Virus record (IMG/VR): IMGVR_UViG_3300030108_001702
Coordinates: 1-27,402 of that record
DNA length: 27,402 bases
Direction: 5' to 3' (one strand)
DNA from: a virus
Below, one piece after another: positions 27,303-27,402 of this stretch. Below the pieces are notes generated by a model that was not told the DNA's origin, did not search any database, and was given only the letters and a program-made list of their open reading frames with translations. A program made the translations under genes and the position numbers. Numbering within the stretch: the first letter of the stretch is position 1; every line of letters begins with the position of its first letter.

Positions 27303-27402
27303 AGCTACTACCCACACCTGACTCGCAATCAATGGGCAAACCTTCTGCCCAATCGGGAGTCCATCTCATACATTCTTCGATGTACGACTGTGCCTCCGAA
27401 AC
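27286..27402 (-). CDS. C-terminus of a probable family A DNA polymerase (partial)
   Basis: Reading leftward from the window edge (27402) there are 38 codons, then TAG at 27288-27286. The product includes AQSYIEECMRWTPDWAEGLP and IDCESGVGSSYGECE. The combination of an amphipathic helix (EECM), PDWAEGLP and a final Gly/Tyr tail is how phage family A polymerases commonly end, with WAEGLP-type turns, from memory. The following genes (nuclease, SNF2, SSB-like, primase) support this. Only the extreme end is visible, so catalytic motifs cannot be checked and the call is provisional. Confidence 0.5.
   Translation of the reverse strand, partial: VSEAQSYIEECMRWTPDWAEGLPIDCESGVGSSYGECE

Noticed and set aside
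27302-27332. Upstream TTG start for the nuclease, adding ten residues
   Set aside because: The extra residues overlap the polymerase coding end further, and the family normally starts near the SFSKAKAFEQC motif; the ATG at 27302 fits better.
1-27402. tRNA or rRNA genes, insertion sequences, diversity-generating retroelement
   Set aside because: No cloverleaf-like segment, transposase, reverse transcriptase or template/variable repeat pair was seen on reading both strands; a tRNA scan was not possible.

Overview
This window looks like part of the genome of a tailed bacteriophage, very probably a short-tailed (podovirus-type) phage of a marine bacterium. The base composition is moderately AT-rich, about 40% GC by eye. 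There are no rRNA, tRNA, integrase or host metabolic genes, and genes are packed end to end with stop/start overlaps. Many proteins resemble, from memory, families common in uncultured marine phage genomes. The host cannot be named from the sequence. The gene-transfer-agent-type holin family is common in Alphaproteobacteria, but that is only a hint.

Layout. Positions 1-19601 (+ strand) carry late genes. In order these are: the tail end of an unseen structural gene; a tail fibre with two or three small accessory proteins (38-1757); a dense cassette of small membrane proteins ending in a lysozyme (1757-4081); a P22 gp10-like packaged-DNA stabilisation/tail accessory protein (4082-5968); two small virion-type proteins (5968-6485); an acidic, repeat-rich 741-aa protein (6485-8710); three further virion or ejection-type proteins (8710-13142); and a 2152-aa 'large polyvalent' ejection protein with an HExxH metallopeptidase domain (13143-19601). 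Portal, terminase and capsid genes must lie upstream.

Positions 19673-27402 (- strand) carry a replication and recombination module read leftward. In transcription order it holds: the C-terminus of a probable family A DNA polymerase; an Fe-S PD-(D/E)XK (Cas4/RecB-like) nuclease; a small HNH-like protein; a SNF2-family helicase; a Gp157-like protein; a small excisionase-type HTH protein; a zinc-containing ssDNA-binding-like protein; a PrimPol/DUF927-type primase-helicase; and a small unknown protein. The two arms converge at 19602-19672, where a perfect C6/G6 hairpin with a T tract on the minus strand should stop the leftward transcript.

How it works together. The minus-strand genes would copy phage DNA: primase-helicase, polymerase, SSB, SNF2 and nuclease. 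The plus-strand genes would build the tail, load the ejection proteins and lyse the host. The combination is mosaic. Tail completion is P22-like, and the giant ejection protein is like those of T7/marine podoviruses. The replication cassette parallels one known from siphophages (PolA, DUF2800-type nuclease, DUF2815-type SSB, SNF2 and primase/helicase).

The items most worth a second look are: the embedded metallopeptidase and tail-fibre-like repeats in the giant ejection protein; the lysis cassette, with an EF-hand membrane protein and a 17-aa single-span microORF; a lysozyme with Cys at the catalytic Asp position; a tape-measure-like GEFVI motif in a podovirus protein; and a strong hairpin between the SSB and primase genes.
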